Below, piece after piece: positions 43,440 through 52,193 of a stretch of 64,000 nt of DNA (positions are counted from its first letter, which is position 1; every line of letters begins with the position of its first letter). The notes beneath the pieces were generated by a model. That model saw only the letters and a list, made by a program, of their open reading frames with translations. It had not been told where the DNA came from and did not search any database. Location of the stretch: the NCBI GenBank assembly GCA_903893545.1, contig CAITMJ010000002.1, forward strand, positions 117,816 to 181,815, written 5' to 3'. A program made the position numbers and the translations under genes. Source of the stretch: an uncultured Chlamydiae bacterium. GTDB taxonomy: Bacteria > Chlamydiota > Chlamydiia > Chlamydiales > SM23-39.

Positions 43440-43556
43440 AGGAAAAACATCGCCCTCAACTCAATTCTCTCACGCAAGGCAAACTGTTGCCTTGCTCACC
43501 TCCAATAAAAAAGGCCCGGAAGACCGGGCCTTGTTTTTTATTGGAGGTGGAGAGAA
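43438..43556. repeat. Direct repeat copy 1 near the tmRNA 3' end
   Basis: This 119-nt block recurs at 43616-43735 with one extra T. It contains an internal 9-bp hairpin (GCAAGGCAA-ACTG-TTGCCTTGC, 43474-43495), the terminator stem (AAGGCCCGG/CCGGGCCTT, 43511-43532) and the last 15 nt of the tmRNA sequence. It starts at the stop codon of the Inc-like gene. Confidence 0.9.
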
Positions 43557-43615
43557 GCCCTCGCGGCGGGCGAAGCGCCCGTCCTACCGGGCCGGTGGTC
43601 TCGGTCGGTTTTTCA

Positions 43616-43735
43616 AAAGGAAAAACATCGCCCTCAACTCAATTCTCTCACGCAAGGCAAACTGTTGCCTTGCTCACCTCCAATAAAAAAGGCCCGGAAG
43701 ACCGGGCCTTGTTTTTTTATTGGAGGTGGAGAGAA
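43616..43735. repeat. Direct repeat copy 2, joined to the intact tmRNA
   Basis: The 120-nt second copy is offset by 178 nt from the first. Its right end is the real 3' terminus of tmRNA. Its left part carries an inverted copy of the tmRNA 3' end (CAATTCTCTC ... CACCTCCAATAAAAAA) split by a 25-nt insert holding the 9-bp hairpin. The copies are separated by 59 nt with GC-rich palindromes (GGGCGAAGCGCCC, ACCGGGCCGGT). Confidence 0.9.
43683..43718 (-). terminator. tmRNA terminator
   Basis: AAGGCCCGG (43689-43697), loop AAGA, CCGGGCCTT (43702-43710). On the minus strand the T-rich side is TTTTTTATTGG. It serves tmRNA leftward and can stop rightward transcription from the Inc-like gene as well. 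A second copy lies at 43511-43532. Confidence 0.8.
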
Positions 43736-44088
43736 TTGAACTCTCGTCCTTAGCAAGCTAAGATCACCAATGACTACATGCTTAGCGCCTAGGGTAAAGT
43801 CGGTCTTGCTGCAAGGCGCATCACTTGAGACCGATTGGTCATTCTTGTGTCTCGAACTCCCATCTAGATAGCCCTAGAAGATGGGGTTCACACCAAGATT
43901 TATGACGGTAGTGCCCTGCGACTCTTGGTCTGATTTCAGGCTACCGCACACTAGCAACTATTAGGCTGCGAGCGCGAACTCGTTAGAGTCTTCTGCATTT
44001 ATTGTTAATCGGATGATTTAGGAGGCCCACCGATTATCCTCCGCATGCCACTAGAGCCCTGCTCCCAAGTCGAAACCTTGACACCCCC
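43721..44088 (-). ncRNA. ssrA: tmRNA
   Basis: The RNA frees stalled ribosomes and tags their products. Both ends form a tRNA-like acceptor: 5' GGGGGTG (44088-44082) pairs with CACCTCC and discriminator A (43728-43721), next to the T-arm GAGAG-TTCAATT-CTCTC. The 5' part reads GGTTTCGACTTGGGAGC, typical of tmRNA. The tag frame resumes at GCA (43996-43994) and reads AEDSNEFALAA with TAA-TAG, so the peptide ends in the LAA signal for proteolysis. CCA is not encoded. It is 368 nt, a standard one-piece tmRNA. The tag is short and proteobacteria-like compared with the longer C. trachomatis tag, as I remember it. Confidence 0.93.
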
Positions 44089-44271
44089 GCAAAGAATACG
44101 AATTACATTCGCTCCTAAGCGGGATCGTAAAAGTCGGTTAGGAAACACATCTTTATTGTACCATAATCGATTATTTTCGTGCTAAATGATTGAAAATGAA
44201 TGTTTTAAATTTGTTATTAGCTGATTTTCCAGTTTTTTGACAAAATGGAAGGATCAAAAATTTAGGGATTT

Positions 44272-47200
44272 ATGTTCCAGTTTGAACACGGGGAGACTTT
44301 CCCCAGCCGCGAAGAGAGAGTTTTGCGCTTTTGGCAAAAGAGCCATATCTTTAAAAAATCGGTCGATGGGAGAGGGGATAAGCCTATTTTCTCTTTTTAC
44401 GACGGCCCGCCGTTTGCGACGGGGCTTCCTCACTATGGCCACTTGCTGGCTGGGACGATTAAGGATGCTGTGCCTCGCTATAAGACGATGAAGGGCTTTT
44501 GCGTGCCTCGAAGGTTCGGCTGGGACTGCCATGGACTTCCCATCGAAAATGAGATCGAAAAGGCCAAGGAGCTGTCCGGCGCGTCGGCGATTGAGAAGTT
44601 TGGGATTGCGAACTTCAATGAAGAGTGCCGCAAGATCGTCCTTCGCTATACCGGTGAATGGAAGAAAACGGTCGATCGGATGGGGCGTTGGGTCGATTTC
44701 GATCAAACATACCGGACGATGGATCTCTCCTTTATGGAATCGGTCTGGTGGGTCTTTAAAGAGATCTACAATCGAGGTCTGGTCTACGAGGGCTTTAAGG
44801 TGATGCCGTTTTCCATGAAATTGGGCACGCCTATTTCGAACTTCGAAGCGAATTTGAATTATCGCGAGGTGGATGATCCGTCAGTGGTCGTCGCTTTTGA
44901 GCTGGAAGATGAGCCAAAGACTTTTTTCCTCGCATGGACGACAACTCCTTGGACGTTGCCATCCAATCTAGCGCTTATGGTGTCTCCTCATTTTGACTAT
45001 GTAAAAGTGAAGAGCGGCGGTAAACAGTACATTTTGGCAGAGGCCCGCGTAGAGGCTAATTTCAAAGAGGGCGCTGAGGTGGTGGAGCGGTTTAAGGGAG
45101 CAAAGCTAAATGGCAAGCGCTATCGACCTCTTTTTCCGTTCTTCAAGGAAAACGATGCGTTCCGCGTAATTTTAGAAGAGGGCGTTACGATCGAGGATGG
45201 TACGGGAGTGGTCCACTGCGCGCCGGCCTTTGGCGAAATGGACTTTTTTGCAGCCAAGCGGGAAAATATCGAGCTGGTATGCCCCATCGATAACAATGGG
45301 CGATTTACCGATGAAGCTCCTCCCTATACGGGAATTTTAGTGAAAGATGCCGATAAGCAAATCATGCACGATTTGAAAAAAGCGGGGCATCTATTCTACC
45401 AAGGCACCATCCACCACCGCTATCCGTTTTGCTGGAGATCGGATACGCCGCTGATTTATAAAGCGGTGAGCACTTGGTTTGTCGCGGTCGAAAAGATCAA
45501 AAAAGAGATCCTCGAATCGAATGCGCAAATTCATTGGGTTCCCGAGCATATCAAGGATGGGCGCTTTGGCAAATGGCTCGAGCAAGCTCGCGATTGGGCG
45601 ATCAGCCGCAATCGGTATTGGGGAACGCCTATCCCAATTTGGCGCGCAGAAGATGGAGATCTCTACCCGATCGGAAGCATTGCAGAATTAGAGGAGTTGA
45701 CGGGAGAGAAAATCCACGATCTTCACCGCCATCACATCGATCATCTCTCGTTTGTCAAGAATGGGAAAAAATACACGCGCATTAAAGAGGTTTTTGACTG
45801 CTGGTTTGAGTCGGGATCGATGCCATATGCGCAACACCACTATCCGTTTGAGCACAAAAAAGAGTTCGAAGCGACGTTTCCCGCCGATTTTATTGGAGAG
45901 GGACTCGATCAAACGCGCGGTTGGTTTTATACGCTCACCGTTCTTTCGACAGCGCTATTCAATAAGCCAGCCTTTAAAAACGTCATTGTCAACGGGATTA
46001 TTTTGGCTGAAGATGGCAATAAAATGTCCAAGCGGCTCAAGAACTATCCCGATCCTGAGATCGTGATCCAAAAATATGGCGCCGATGCGATTCGCCTCTA
46101 CATGCTCAATAGCCCCGCCGTCAAAGCGGATGATCTTCGCTTTGCAGAGAGGGGAGTGGAGCATGTGCTAAGACAAGTGATGATCCCTCTTTGGAATTCC
46201 TTTGTCTTCTTATCGACCTATGCAAACATTTATCATTGGAAACCAAAAGATGCGCCAAAAGAGTTGCCTCTGATCGACCGCTGGATTTTGTCGCTGACGC
46301 AAGAGCTCATCAGCGATGTGGAATCGGCGATGGATAGTTATGATTTAAGCCGTGCAGTAGAGCCTTTTGTCGGCTTTGTCGACCAGCTTACAAATTGGTA
46401 TATCCGAAGAAGCCGAGGTCGTTTCTGGGCGGATCTCGATTCGCCAGACCGGCAAGCTGCATTCCATACGCTCTACACCGTCCTTTTGACTCTTTCCAAA
46501 GTGGCAGCGCCGTTTATTCCGTTTCTTGCCGATGCGATCTACCAGGAGCTGAAAACGGACAAAATGCCTGAATCAGTCCATCTTTGCGATTTTCCTCAAG
46601 TAGATGGGTCGCTTTGGGATAAGAAACTCGAAAAAGAAATGGCGGCAGCGCAGGCGGCTGTTAGCCTTGGCCACAGTCTCCGGAAAGAATATAAGCTCAA
46701 AGTGCGTCAGCCTTTGCAAAAAGCGCTTCTCATCACTTCAAATGTTGAGCTCCTCTCAGCGCTAGAGCAGCAGCGGCAGCTCATCGCAGATGAGCTCAAT
46801 GTCAAGGAAATCGAGCTCCATGCAGATGAATCGAAATTCGTACAATGGATCGCTAAGCCAAATTTTCCTGTCTTAGGAAAAAAGATCGGCAAGCTGATGC
46901 AGCAGGCGCAAAAAACAATCGGCGGATTCGACCGCAAACAAATTTTGGCCCTGGCCTCTGGGAATCCTCTCCACGTTGAAATTGGCGGAGAGAAGGTGAC
47001 TTTGGAACTTGCCGATGTTCAGATCGAACGGAAGGTCAAAGAAGGGCTTGCCGCAGGCAATAGCGGGGATCTCACCGTCGCGCTCGATACGGCTCTAAAT
47101 GAAGAGCTCCTCTTAGAAGGCCTTGCGCGAGAGCTTGTGAATAAAATCAACACCATGCGGCGCGAACTTGAGCTTCAAGTGACCGATCGGGTCGAGCTTA

Positions 47201-47358
47201 AGATGGAGACGACTCCACGCGTTAAAGAGGCGTTCCAACGGCATAAAGAATACATCGTCGGCGAGACGCTGACTGTTGGCGTCCATTTCGGATCTTGCGA
47301 GGGAACTTCGTGCGATTTAAACGGTGAAGAAACAACGATCTCAATCCATAAGAAGTAA
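44272..47358 (+). CDS. ileS: Isoleucyl-tRNA synthetase (eukaryote-like type)
   Basis: Charges tRNA-Ile. The 1028-residue protein has DGPPFATGLPHYGHLLAG with HYGH at residues 54-57, the editing domain (LAWTTTPWTLPSNLAL) and KMSKR (GNKMSKRLKNYPDP) near 585, plus a long C-terminal anticodon-binding region. The PxATGLPHYGH variant is found in the eukaryote-like IleRS group, which is often insensitive to mupirocin. There are no C-terminal zinc ligands of the E. coli form evident. An AGGGA ribosome-binding site precedes the ATG. It is convergent with lepB, as in Chlamydia, and the gap between them is a 14-bp inverted repeat. Confidence 0.96.
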   Translation: MFQFEHGETFPSREERVLRFWQKSHIFKKSVDGRGDKPIFSFYDGPPFATGLPHYGHLLAGTIKDAVPRYKTMKGFCVPRRFGWDCHGLPIENEIEKAKELSGASAIEKFGIANFNEECRKIVLRYTGEWKKTVDRMGRWVDFDQTYRTMDLSFMESVWWVFKEIYNRGLVYEGFKVMPFSMKLGTPISNFEANLNYREVDDPSVVVAFELEDEPKTFFLAWTTTPWTLPSNLALMVSPHFDYVKVKSGGKQYILAEARVEANFKEGAEVVERFKGAKLNGKRYRPLFPFFKENDAFRVILEEGVTIEDGTGVVHCAPAFGEMDFFAAKRENIELVCPIDNNGRFTDEAPPYTGILVKDADKQIMHDLKKAGHLFYQGTIHHRYPFCWRSDTPLIYKAVSTWFVAVEKIKKEILESNAQIHWVPEHIKDGRFGKWLEQARDWAISRNRYWGTPIPIWRAEDGDLYPIGSIAELEELTGEKIHDLHRHHIDHLSFVKNGKKYTRIKEVFDCWFESGSMPYAQHHYPFEHKKEFEATFPADFIGEGLDQTRGWFYTLTVLSTALFNKPAFKNVIVNGIILAEDGNKMSKRLKNYPDPEIVIQKYGADAIRLYMLNSPAVKADDLRFAERGVEHVLRQVMIPLWNSFVFLSTYANIYHWKPKDAPKELPLIDRWILSLTQELISDVESAMDSYDLSRAVEPFVGFVDQLTNWYIRRSRGRFWADLDSPDRQAAFHTLYTVLLTLSKVAAPFIPFLADAIYQELKTDKMPESVHLCDFPQVDGSLWDKKLEKEMAAAQAAVSLGHSLRKEYKLKVRQPLQKALLITSNVELLSALEQQRQLIADELNVKEIELHADESKFVQWIAKPNFPVLGKKIGKLMQQAQKTIGGFDRKQILALASGNPLHVEIGGEKVTLELADVQIERKVKEGLAAGNSGDLTVALDTALNEELLLEGLARELVNKINTMRRELELQVTDRVELKMETTPRVKEAFQRHKEYIVGETLTVGVHFGSCEGTSCDLNGEETTISIHKK

Positions 47359-47401
47359 ATTTTAACCACAGAGTTCGATTCAAATAATGTGGTTAAAATT
47401 T
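47357..47401. terminator. Shared terminator-like inverted repeat between ileS and lepB
   Basis: AAATTTTAACCACA (47357-47370) and TGTGGTTAAAATTT (47388-47401) form a perfect 14-bp stem overlapping both stop codons. It ends in AT-rich arms that give T-tracts on both strands, so it can act in both directions. Confidence 0.65.
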
Positions 47402-49264
47402 GAAGGGCTTGAAGTACTTTCGCTGGATGTAAAAATAGCTGAGAATGGAGATGGCGATGGCCAGGCTCCAGACGATGAGATTTGGCAGCGTCAAGAAGGG
47501 GACAGCCATTTGGGGCAATTTGCCCCAGCGGGAGCCACTTGGCCAGAAGAGAAAACTCGCTCCGCCGCGAAGGTTTGCTTCAGGGACAAAGCCGAATTGG
47601 CGGCTATCAGCGCTCATGGCATGGTTATCTCCCATGACAAGGTACATTCCTTCAGGGATAGTCAATCCAAATTTCTTGATAAATTCTAGGTCGATCTTGC
47701 CGTCCACAGTGACTGGAGGTCCTGCATCGTCAAAAGGAAAGTAGGGCTTGATCGAGGTCGATACCGATTGCTTTTCATATTCGCGTTTCAAAAAGAGGGT
47801 GAGGAATGGATCTCCTTTTTTCAAGATCGGTCCGCCCATAAGATAGAGATCGCCGTTGGAGAAGTAGGCATAGCGAGAGGGGAGCGGGGAGTAGACATTG
47901 GGTTTGAAGTAATTGCTCCATTCAAAACCGAGGTTGTAAAGAGTTTGGATCTGTTCTGCATTTCTCGCCAAAAGCGGGTGTGTTTCAGGAAGCGTTTTGG
48001 TCACGCCGCCCCAAAGAACTTCAGAGGCAACGCCGTCTTGGATTTCATAGGTTCCATCGGGAACGCCGGGCAGCTCGGGCCTCATCTCTTCTCCATGATA
48101 GCCAGACCCATATCGGTAGACTCGTCCTTCTTTTACTTCGAAGCGGGCCGTTGTCATGTGTTTTAGGACCTCTTCGAGATGCTCTGCAGTGAGTGGAAGA
48201 AGCGAGACGCTAGTTCCTAGTCCTGGGCGCATGCGCCCCATTTCATCGCGTATTAAGCGGGCGTTTTGCAAGGAGGGATGGTGGTTGATCTCGAGATAGA
48301 GAATGCCGGGTTCAAGGCCTGCAGTGGAGCCGGGGTGGATTTCATTGGCCTGGGCCTGTGTTAGAAGGCGGCTCATGGCATAGTTTTTAAATCCCCAGAG
48401 ATCGCTATAGTGGCGAAGCGGCGCTCCGTTTTGTGGGGGGATCATTTCGCTAAAAATCGATCCAATCGCGCTGAGGTTTAATTTTGCAACCGGCTCATTC
48501 ATCTGGTAAAAAGTGGCTGTCGAAAAAAGCCCTTGTTCATTGCGGTTAGAGGCTTCTACTTTTCCTTCAAAGCGGATAAAGGGAATATGCTCGATGTTTT
48601 TGAAGTAGGAAGGCTCGCGCAGCTCATCAAGCCGGCTCCCTCTGGCGTCGATCCCGTAAATTTGCCCGCCGTAAAAATAGAGCGTGTCGCCAGGTTTTCC
48701 AATGAGACGCTTGATGTACTGTTTTTTGCCGGGAATGATGTAGAAATGCATCGTACTGTCATCGGGCATATCCATATTTTCGCCGGAGAAAACAACGATC
48801 GATCCCCGTTTGACTAGAGATGGATCGAAGTAAAAATGGCCGGAACGAAGGGGCGTATTGATGCCATAATCGGTCTTTGAGACGACGAGGTAGTCTCCCT
48901 CTTTTAGGGTCGGCCGCATCGAGCCTGTCGGAATCGAATAAAATTCAAACCACATTTGGCGAATAGCGATTGCGACGAGGAGAGCAAATCCGATCGCGCC
49001 TACAAAATCTCGCAACTTATCCCAAGTGGATTTCGGCATCAGGTGGAAAGAGGCTTCTTCTAATTGCTTGGCAGTTCTTTCGGCAATCTCTGGATTTTTT
49101 TGCAAAATCGCTGTTTGCAAGGTGGATAAAAGGGATTGGATCCATTCTTGATTGGCGGGGTTGAGCGTTTTTTGTTTTTGGCGATAGAGACGAGAGACCT
49201 TCTTCAAAACTTTTTTCGTTTTGTTGAGGGTATAGAGGGAGCTTATTTTGTTTGTGATAGCCAT
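47393..49264 (-). CDS. lepB: Signal peptidase I, long chlamydial form
   Basis: Cuts Sec signal peptides at the outer face of the inner membrane. An N-terminal helical, basic segment (about residues 1-80) is followed by a hydrophobic helix (about 88-104) and the catalytic Ser115 in SIPTGSMRPTL, the Lys185 in YIKRLIGKPGD, and MGDNHAMSADSRQFGFVP. At 623 residues it is about twice the usual length because of a large insert between the Lys box and the GDN box, as in chlamydial LepB. Gene order (ileS convergent to lepB) also fits. No strong ribosome-binding site is seen before the ATG. Confidence 0.94.
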   Translation of the reverse strand: MAITNKISSLYTLNKTKKVLKKVSRLYRQKQKTLNPANQEWIQSLLSTLQTAILQKNPEIAERTAKQLEEASFHLMPKSTWDKLRDFVGAIGFALLVAIAIRQMWFEFYSIPTGSMRPTLKEGDYLVVSKTDYGINTPLRSGHFYFDPSLVKRGSIVVFSGENMDMPDDSTMHFYIIPGKKQYIKRLIGKPGDTLYFYGGQIYGIDARGSRLDELREPSYFKNIEHIPFIRFEGKVEASNRNEQGLFSTATFYQMNEPVAKLNLSAIGSIFSEMIPPQNGAPLRHYSDLWGFKNYAMSRLLTQAQANEIHPGSTAGLEPGILYLEINHHPSLQNARLIRDEMGRMRPGLGTSVSLLPLTAEHLEEVLKHMTTARFEVKEGRVYRYGSGYHGEEMRPELPGVPDGTYEIQDGVASEVLWGGVTKTLPETHPLLARNAEQIQTLYNLGFEWSNYFKPNVYSPLPSRYAYFSNGDLYLMGGPILKKGDPFLTLFLKREYEKQSVSTSIKPYFPFDDAGPPVTVDGKIDLEFIKKFGLTIPEGMYLVMGDNHAMSADSRQFGFVPEANLRGGASFLFWPSGSRWGKLPQMAVPFLTLPNLIVWSLAIAISILSYFYIQRKYFKPFKF

Positions 49265-49423
49265 GGGTTTTAAGGAATTCTAAAAGATGGAAGCGATTGA
49301 GTGCAAGAGGTTTTTTATACTCAAGTTGTGGAAAACTTGTTTATAACTGCTCCAGAGAGCCTGGAGGAGATGTGTTATAAGTTTCTTATTTTTAATGTGT
49401 TGTGGAATGAGATGAGGAACTGT

Positions 49424-51085
49424 TCATAAACTGTTAATATTTTCTTTAAGAAAGCCTTCGATGAGGGCCTTTAGCCGTGCATCGCCCAGTTGAATATCTT
49501 GACTATTTTCTTGCACGATCTCCCCGTAGATTTTGAGCTTGGGTTCGGTTCCGGAGGGGCGAATGACGAGTTTAGAGCCGTCTGAGAGCCAAAAGCGAAG
49601 AACGTCTGATTTGGGTAAGGAGGAGGCTTTTTGGTGATCCTGAAATTTCTCGACGGGAACGTCTGCAATGGAAGTGGGGGGAGCGTTGCGTAGGCGTTGC
49701 ATCAATGCGCAGATGGCGCTCTCTTCTAGGGAAAGAGTTGTGAGGGATTCTCGATGGAGACCAAAGGTTTGATAGATTTGATGGAGGCAATCGATCAGGG
49801 TGAGATTTTGTTTTTTTGCAAGCGCTGCCATCTCGACGATAAGACAGGAGGAATTGATGGCGTCTTTATCGCGCACAAGAGTGCCAAAGAGATAGCCATG
49901 GGATTCTTCAGCGCCGAAAAGATATTGATGTGTGTCTTGCCAGAGTGTGATTTGCTGGCCAATGTATTTAAAGCCGGTGAGAACGTCGACGCAAAGCCCT
50001 CCGAATTTTTCTGCAATTTTGCGGAAAAGCTCAGTGGTGACAATGGTTTTAATGAATGCGGCATTGCTTGGAAATTTTTCCCGAGAGTGGAGTGTTGTGC
50101 AGATATGATGGAGGCAAAGGCAGGCGATCTGATTGCCGGTAAGGATCACCGATTTGCCTTGATGGAGAACGGCGATTCCTATTCGGTCAGCATCGGGATC
50201 GGTCGCGATGAGAAGATCTGCTTTTATCTGGAGTTGCTTTTCTTGGCCGAGCTTCAATGCTTTTTCTTCTTCCGGATTGAGCGAGGAGGCGTGGGTGAAA
50301 TCTGCATCGGGTTTTTTCTGCTCTTCGACAAGGTGGAGATCGGAATAGCCCCAGCTATTGAGGGCAGAAGGGAGGATCCGAATTCCGGTGCCGTGTAAGG
50401 GTGTGTAGAGGATTTTTATGGGGGATGCATGATGGAGCTGCAAGCTTTTTAGGGCTGCAAGATAGGCTTCATCGAGCTTGTCACCTACCCACTGAATGAG
50501 CGGTGAATCGAGGGGAGAGAGAGCGATCGGTTGATCGATTGCGATTTTACGCACTTCATCGATGATCTCTTGGTCATAAGGCGCAACCACTTGACCGCCA
50601 TCACTCCAGTAAACTTTGTATCCATTGTAGTTGGAAGGGTTATGAGAGGCTGTGATCATGATTGCAGCGCTGCAGCGGTAAAAGCGGCAGCCAAAGGAGA
50701 CAAGGGGGGTTGGGCAAATCTCTTTTGTCAGGTAAACGCGGATCCCATTTGCGGTCAATACACGAGTGGCTTCTTCGGCAAATTCTTTCGAGTGGTGGCG
50801 CACATCGTAGCCGATAAATACTGAAGGGTTGGTGGACTGTTTTAGGAGGACTCTTGCAAGGCCCAGCGTGGCGGCCCGAATTGTATAGATGTTGAGTCGA
50901 TTGGTTCCCGGCCCCATCAGCCCACGTAGACCGCCAGTCCCGAAGGAAAGCTCTTTAAAAAAGGCGTCGGAGAGCGATTTTGGATCGGAGTTGATCATTC
51001 TCCTGACCTCTAGTTGGGTCGCTTCGTCAAAGGGTTCTTGCAGCCATGCGTTTGCCCGTTGTAGGAGGGCAGGATCTATGCTCAT
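49424..51085 (-). CDS. Phosphoglucomutase/phosphomannomutase family protein
   Basis: Interconverts hexose 1- and 6-phosphates. The 553-residue protein has the phosphoserine loop ITASHNP with Ser147, the metal loop DPDADRIGIAV, the sugar-specificity loop FGAEESHGYLFG and the phosphate loop RPSGTEPKLKIYGE. The length and early GGLRG fit the long PgcA/ManB-type (phosphoglucomutase, glycogen and LPS sugar supply). Chlamydiae use it to feed glycogen metabolism. Its start overlaps by 4 nt the stop of an Inc-like gene upstream, so they form one transcript. Confidence 0.94.
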   Translation of the reverse strand: MSIDPALLQRANAWLQEPFDEATQLEVRRMINSDPKSLSDAFFKELSFGTGGLRGLMGPGTNRLNIYTIRAATLGLARVLLKQSTNPSVFIGYDVRHHSKEFAEEATRVLTANGIRVYLTKEICPTPLVSFGCRFYRCSAAIMITASHNPSNYNGYKVYWSDGGQVVAPYDQEIIDEVRKIAIDQPIALSPLDSPLIQWVGDKLDEAYLAALKSLQLHHASPIKILYTPLHGTGIRILPSALNSWGYSDLHLVEEQKKPDADFTHASSLNPEEEKALKLGQEKQLQIKADLLIATDPDADRIGIAVLHQGKSVILTGNQIACLCLHHICTTLHSREKFPSNAAFIKTIVTTELFRKIAEKFGGLCVDVLTGFKYIGQQITLWQDTHQYLFGAEESHGYLFGTLVRDKDAINSSCLIVEMAALAKKQNLTLIDCLHQIYQTFGLHRESLTTLSLEESAICALMQRLRNAPPTSIADVPVEKFQDHQKASSLPKSDVLRFWLSDGSKLVIRPSGTEPKLKIYGEIVQENSQDIQLGDARLKALIEGFLKENINSL

Positions 51086-51648
51086 GGGTTGGAGTGTGCC
51101 ATAGCCTGCATTTTTTCGAGTTTTTTTGTGAGTTTGTCAATCGTCAGAAGGTGTTGAATATTGGTAATTTCAAAGCTGTTTCGTTCGATTTGAGCCCGTA
51201 AAAGTTGTATTTGAAAGTCTTTCACTGATTCAAATGGAGTTTGAGATTCTTTGTGGTTCTGATTTTTTGAGGGTAACTCTTCAATACTGAGGTCTAGAGC
51301 TTCTTGATAGATCTTTTTTCGATTTAATTGGAGGGCTTTGATCTCTTCTTGCGTTTGATTGATGATCGTAGAGCCCATTCCTTCCCAAGTGGGGGATTTT
51401 TCGGCGACCTTATTGTCTCTCACGGTTACTGCCTCTGGTGTTTCTGGGCGTCTTTTCTGAAGACTCGATGAAAAATAGAAACTTGTGATTCCAAAAAGAG
51501 TAAAGCCAAGAACTCCAAAAATCGATGTGGTGAAGATGGATGCGGCGACTCCGGTAATTACAACCGCTAAATGCAGGATTTTTTTCCAGTTGCAAGCATA
51601 AGGAGAGTTTCCTTCTGCCTTGATCTGAACTGAGGATGTTGGTGTCAT
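51082..51648 (-). CDS. Inc-like protein with a hydrophobic hairpin, 188 aa
   Basis: Two adjacent hydrophobic helices at about residues 25-42 and 45-60 (LHLAVVITGVAASIF, then SIFGVLGFTLFGITSFYF) form the bilobed pattern typical of inclusion-membrane proteins. The rest is charged and helical (QEEIKALQLNRKKIYQEALD), ending in a coiled-coil-like segment. There is no cleavable Sec signal. Both sides would face the cytosol if it is inserted in the inclusion membrane. The gene overlaps the phosphohexomutase start by 4 nt, which is an unexpected operon partner. Identification is by topology only. Confidence 0.6.
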   Translation of the reverse strand: MTPTSSVQIKAEGNSPYACNWKKILHLAVVITGVAASIFTTSIFGVLGFTLFGITSFYFSSSLQKRRPETPEAVTVRDNKVAEKSPTWEGMGSTIINQTQEEIKALQLNRKKIYQEALDLSIEELPSKNQNHKESQTPFESVKDFQIQLLRAQIERNSFEITNIQHLLTIDKLTKKLEKMQAMAHSNP

Positions 51649-51740
51649 ATAAAGCCATTTTAAGAAATTATAAAAAAATCTTAACCATTCAAGAAATTCT
51701 TTGCAAGATCTTATCGTTAAGATTTTGTTGTCGTTGGCTT

Positions 51741-52193
51741 TTATGGATTTGTGAAATGCTGTTCGATGAGATTATCGAGGTAGGTCAGGCATTGTGCTTG
51801 GATGTTGAGAAGTGGAATCACAGGTGCATCTTCGTGATCGATCCCTTCGCATCGCTCACCGGCTTCTTTCCAATCTTCGGGACTTTGGAGATTGTAGATC
51901 CACCAAGGAAATGTTTGGCATTGGACAGGGCGCGATGTGTAGACAGTGCATTGGTTCTTTTCTAAGAAGATGCAGTCTCCAGAACCTGGACGGTCGAGAA
52001 GGGCGTATTTTCCATCGACTAGGCGCGTGTATTTTTTAGCAAACTCTTCGATAGAAAGAGAAAAATGATCGGCTAACCGCTCTAGATCGGTAGAAGAGAG
52101 GAAGACGTAACCGGGTGATCCAGTGCAGCATTTTCCGCAGCCGGTGCATTTAAACTTAAGGCCGTCTTGGAACCAATCTCCTATCTCGTCCAT
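51741..52193 (-). CDS. YkgJ-family cysteine-cluster protein
   Basis: The 150-residue protein carries the YkgJ pattern: FKCTGCGKCC at 14-23, GDCIFLEKNQCTVYTSRPVQCQTFPWW in the middle (residues too many to quote as one motif; cysteines in CIFL, QCTVY and VQCQ), and a late CEG. These Cys residues probably bind zinc or an iron-sulfur cluster. Function in the family is unknown. Its first codons overlap the end of the phosphoesterase gene by 13 nt, so they are co-translated. Confidence 0.85.
   Translation of the reverse strand: MDEIGDWFQDGLKFKCTGCGKCCTGSPGYVFLSSTDLERLADHFSLSIEEFAKKYTRLVDGKYALLDRPGSGDCIFLEKNQCTVYTSRPVQCQTFPWWIYNLQSPEDWKEAGERCEGIDHEDAPVIPLLNIQAQCLTYLDNLIEQHFTNP

Noticed and set aside
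43438..43735. CRISPR array
   Set aside because: Only two long repeat copies with a single 59-nt interval and strong internal palindromes. No other repeat series with uniform spacers was found in the window.
43487..43753. Frames across the repeats beside tmRNA
   Set aside because: They read through terminator stems and into the tmRNA, and exist only because of the tandem duplication.
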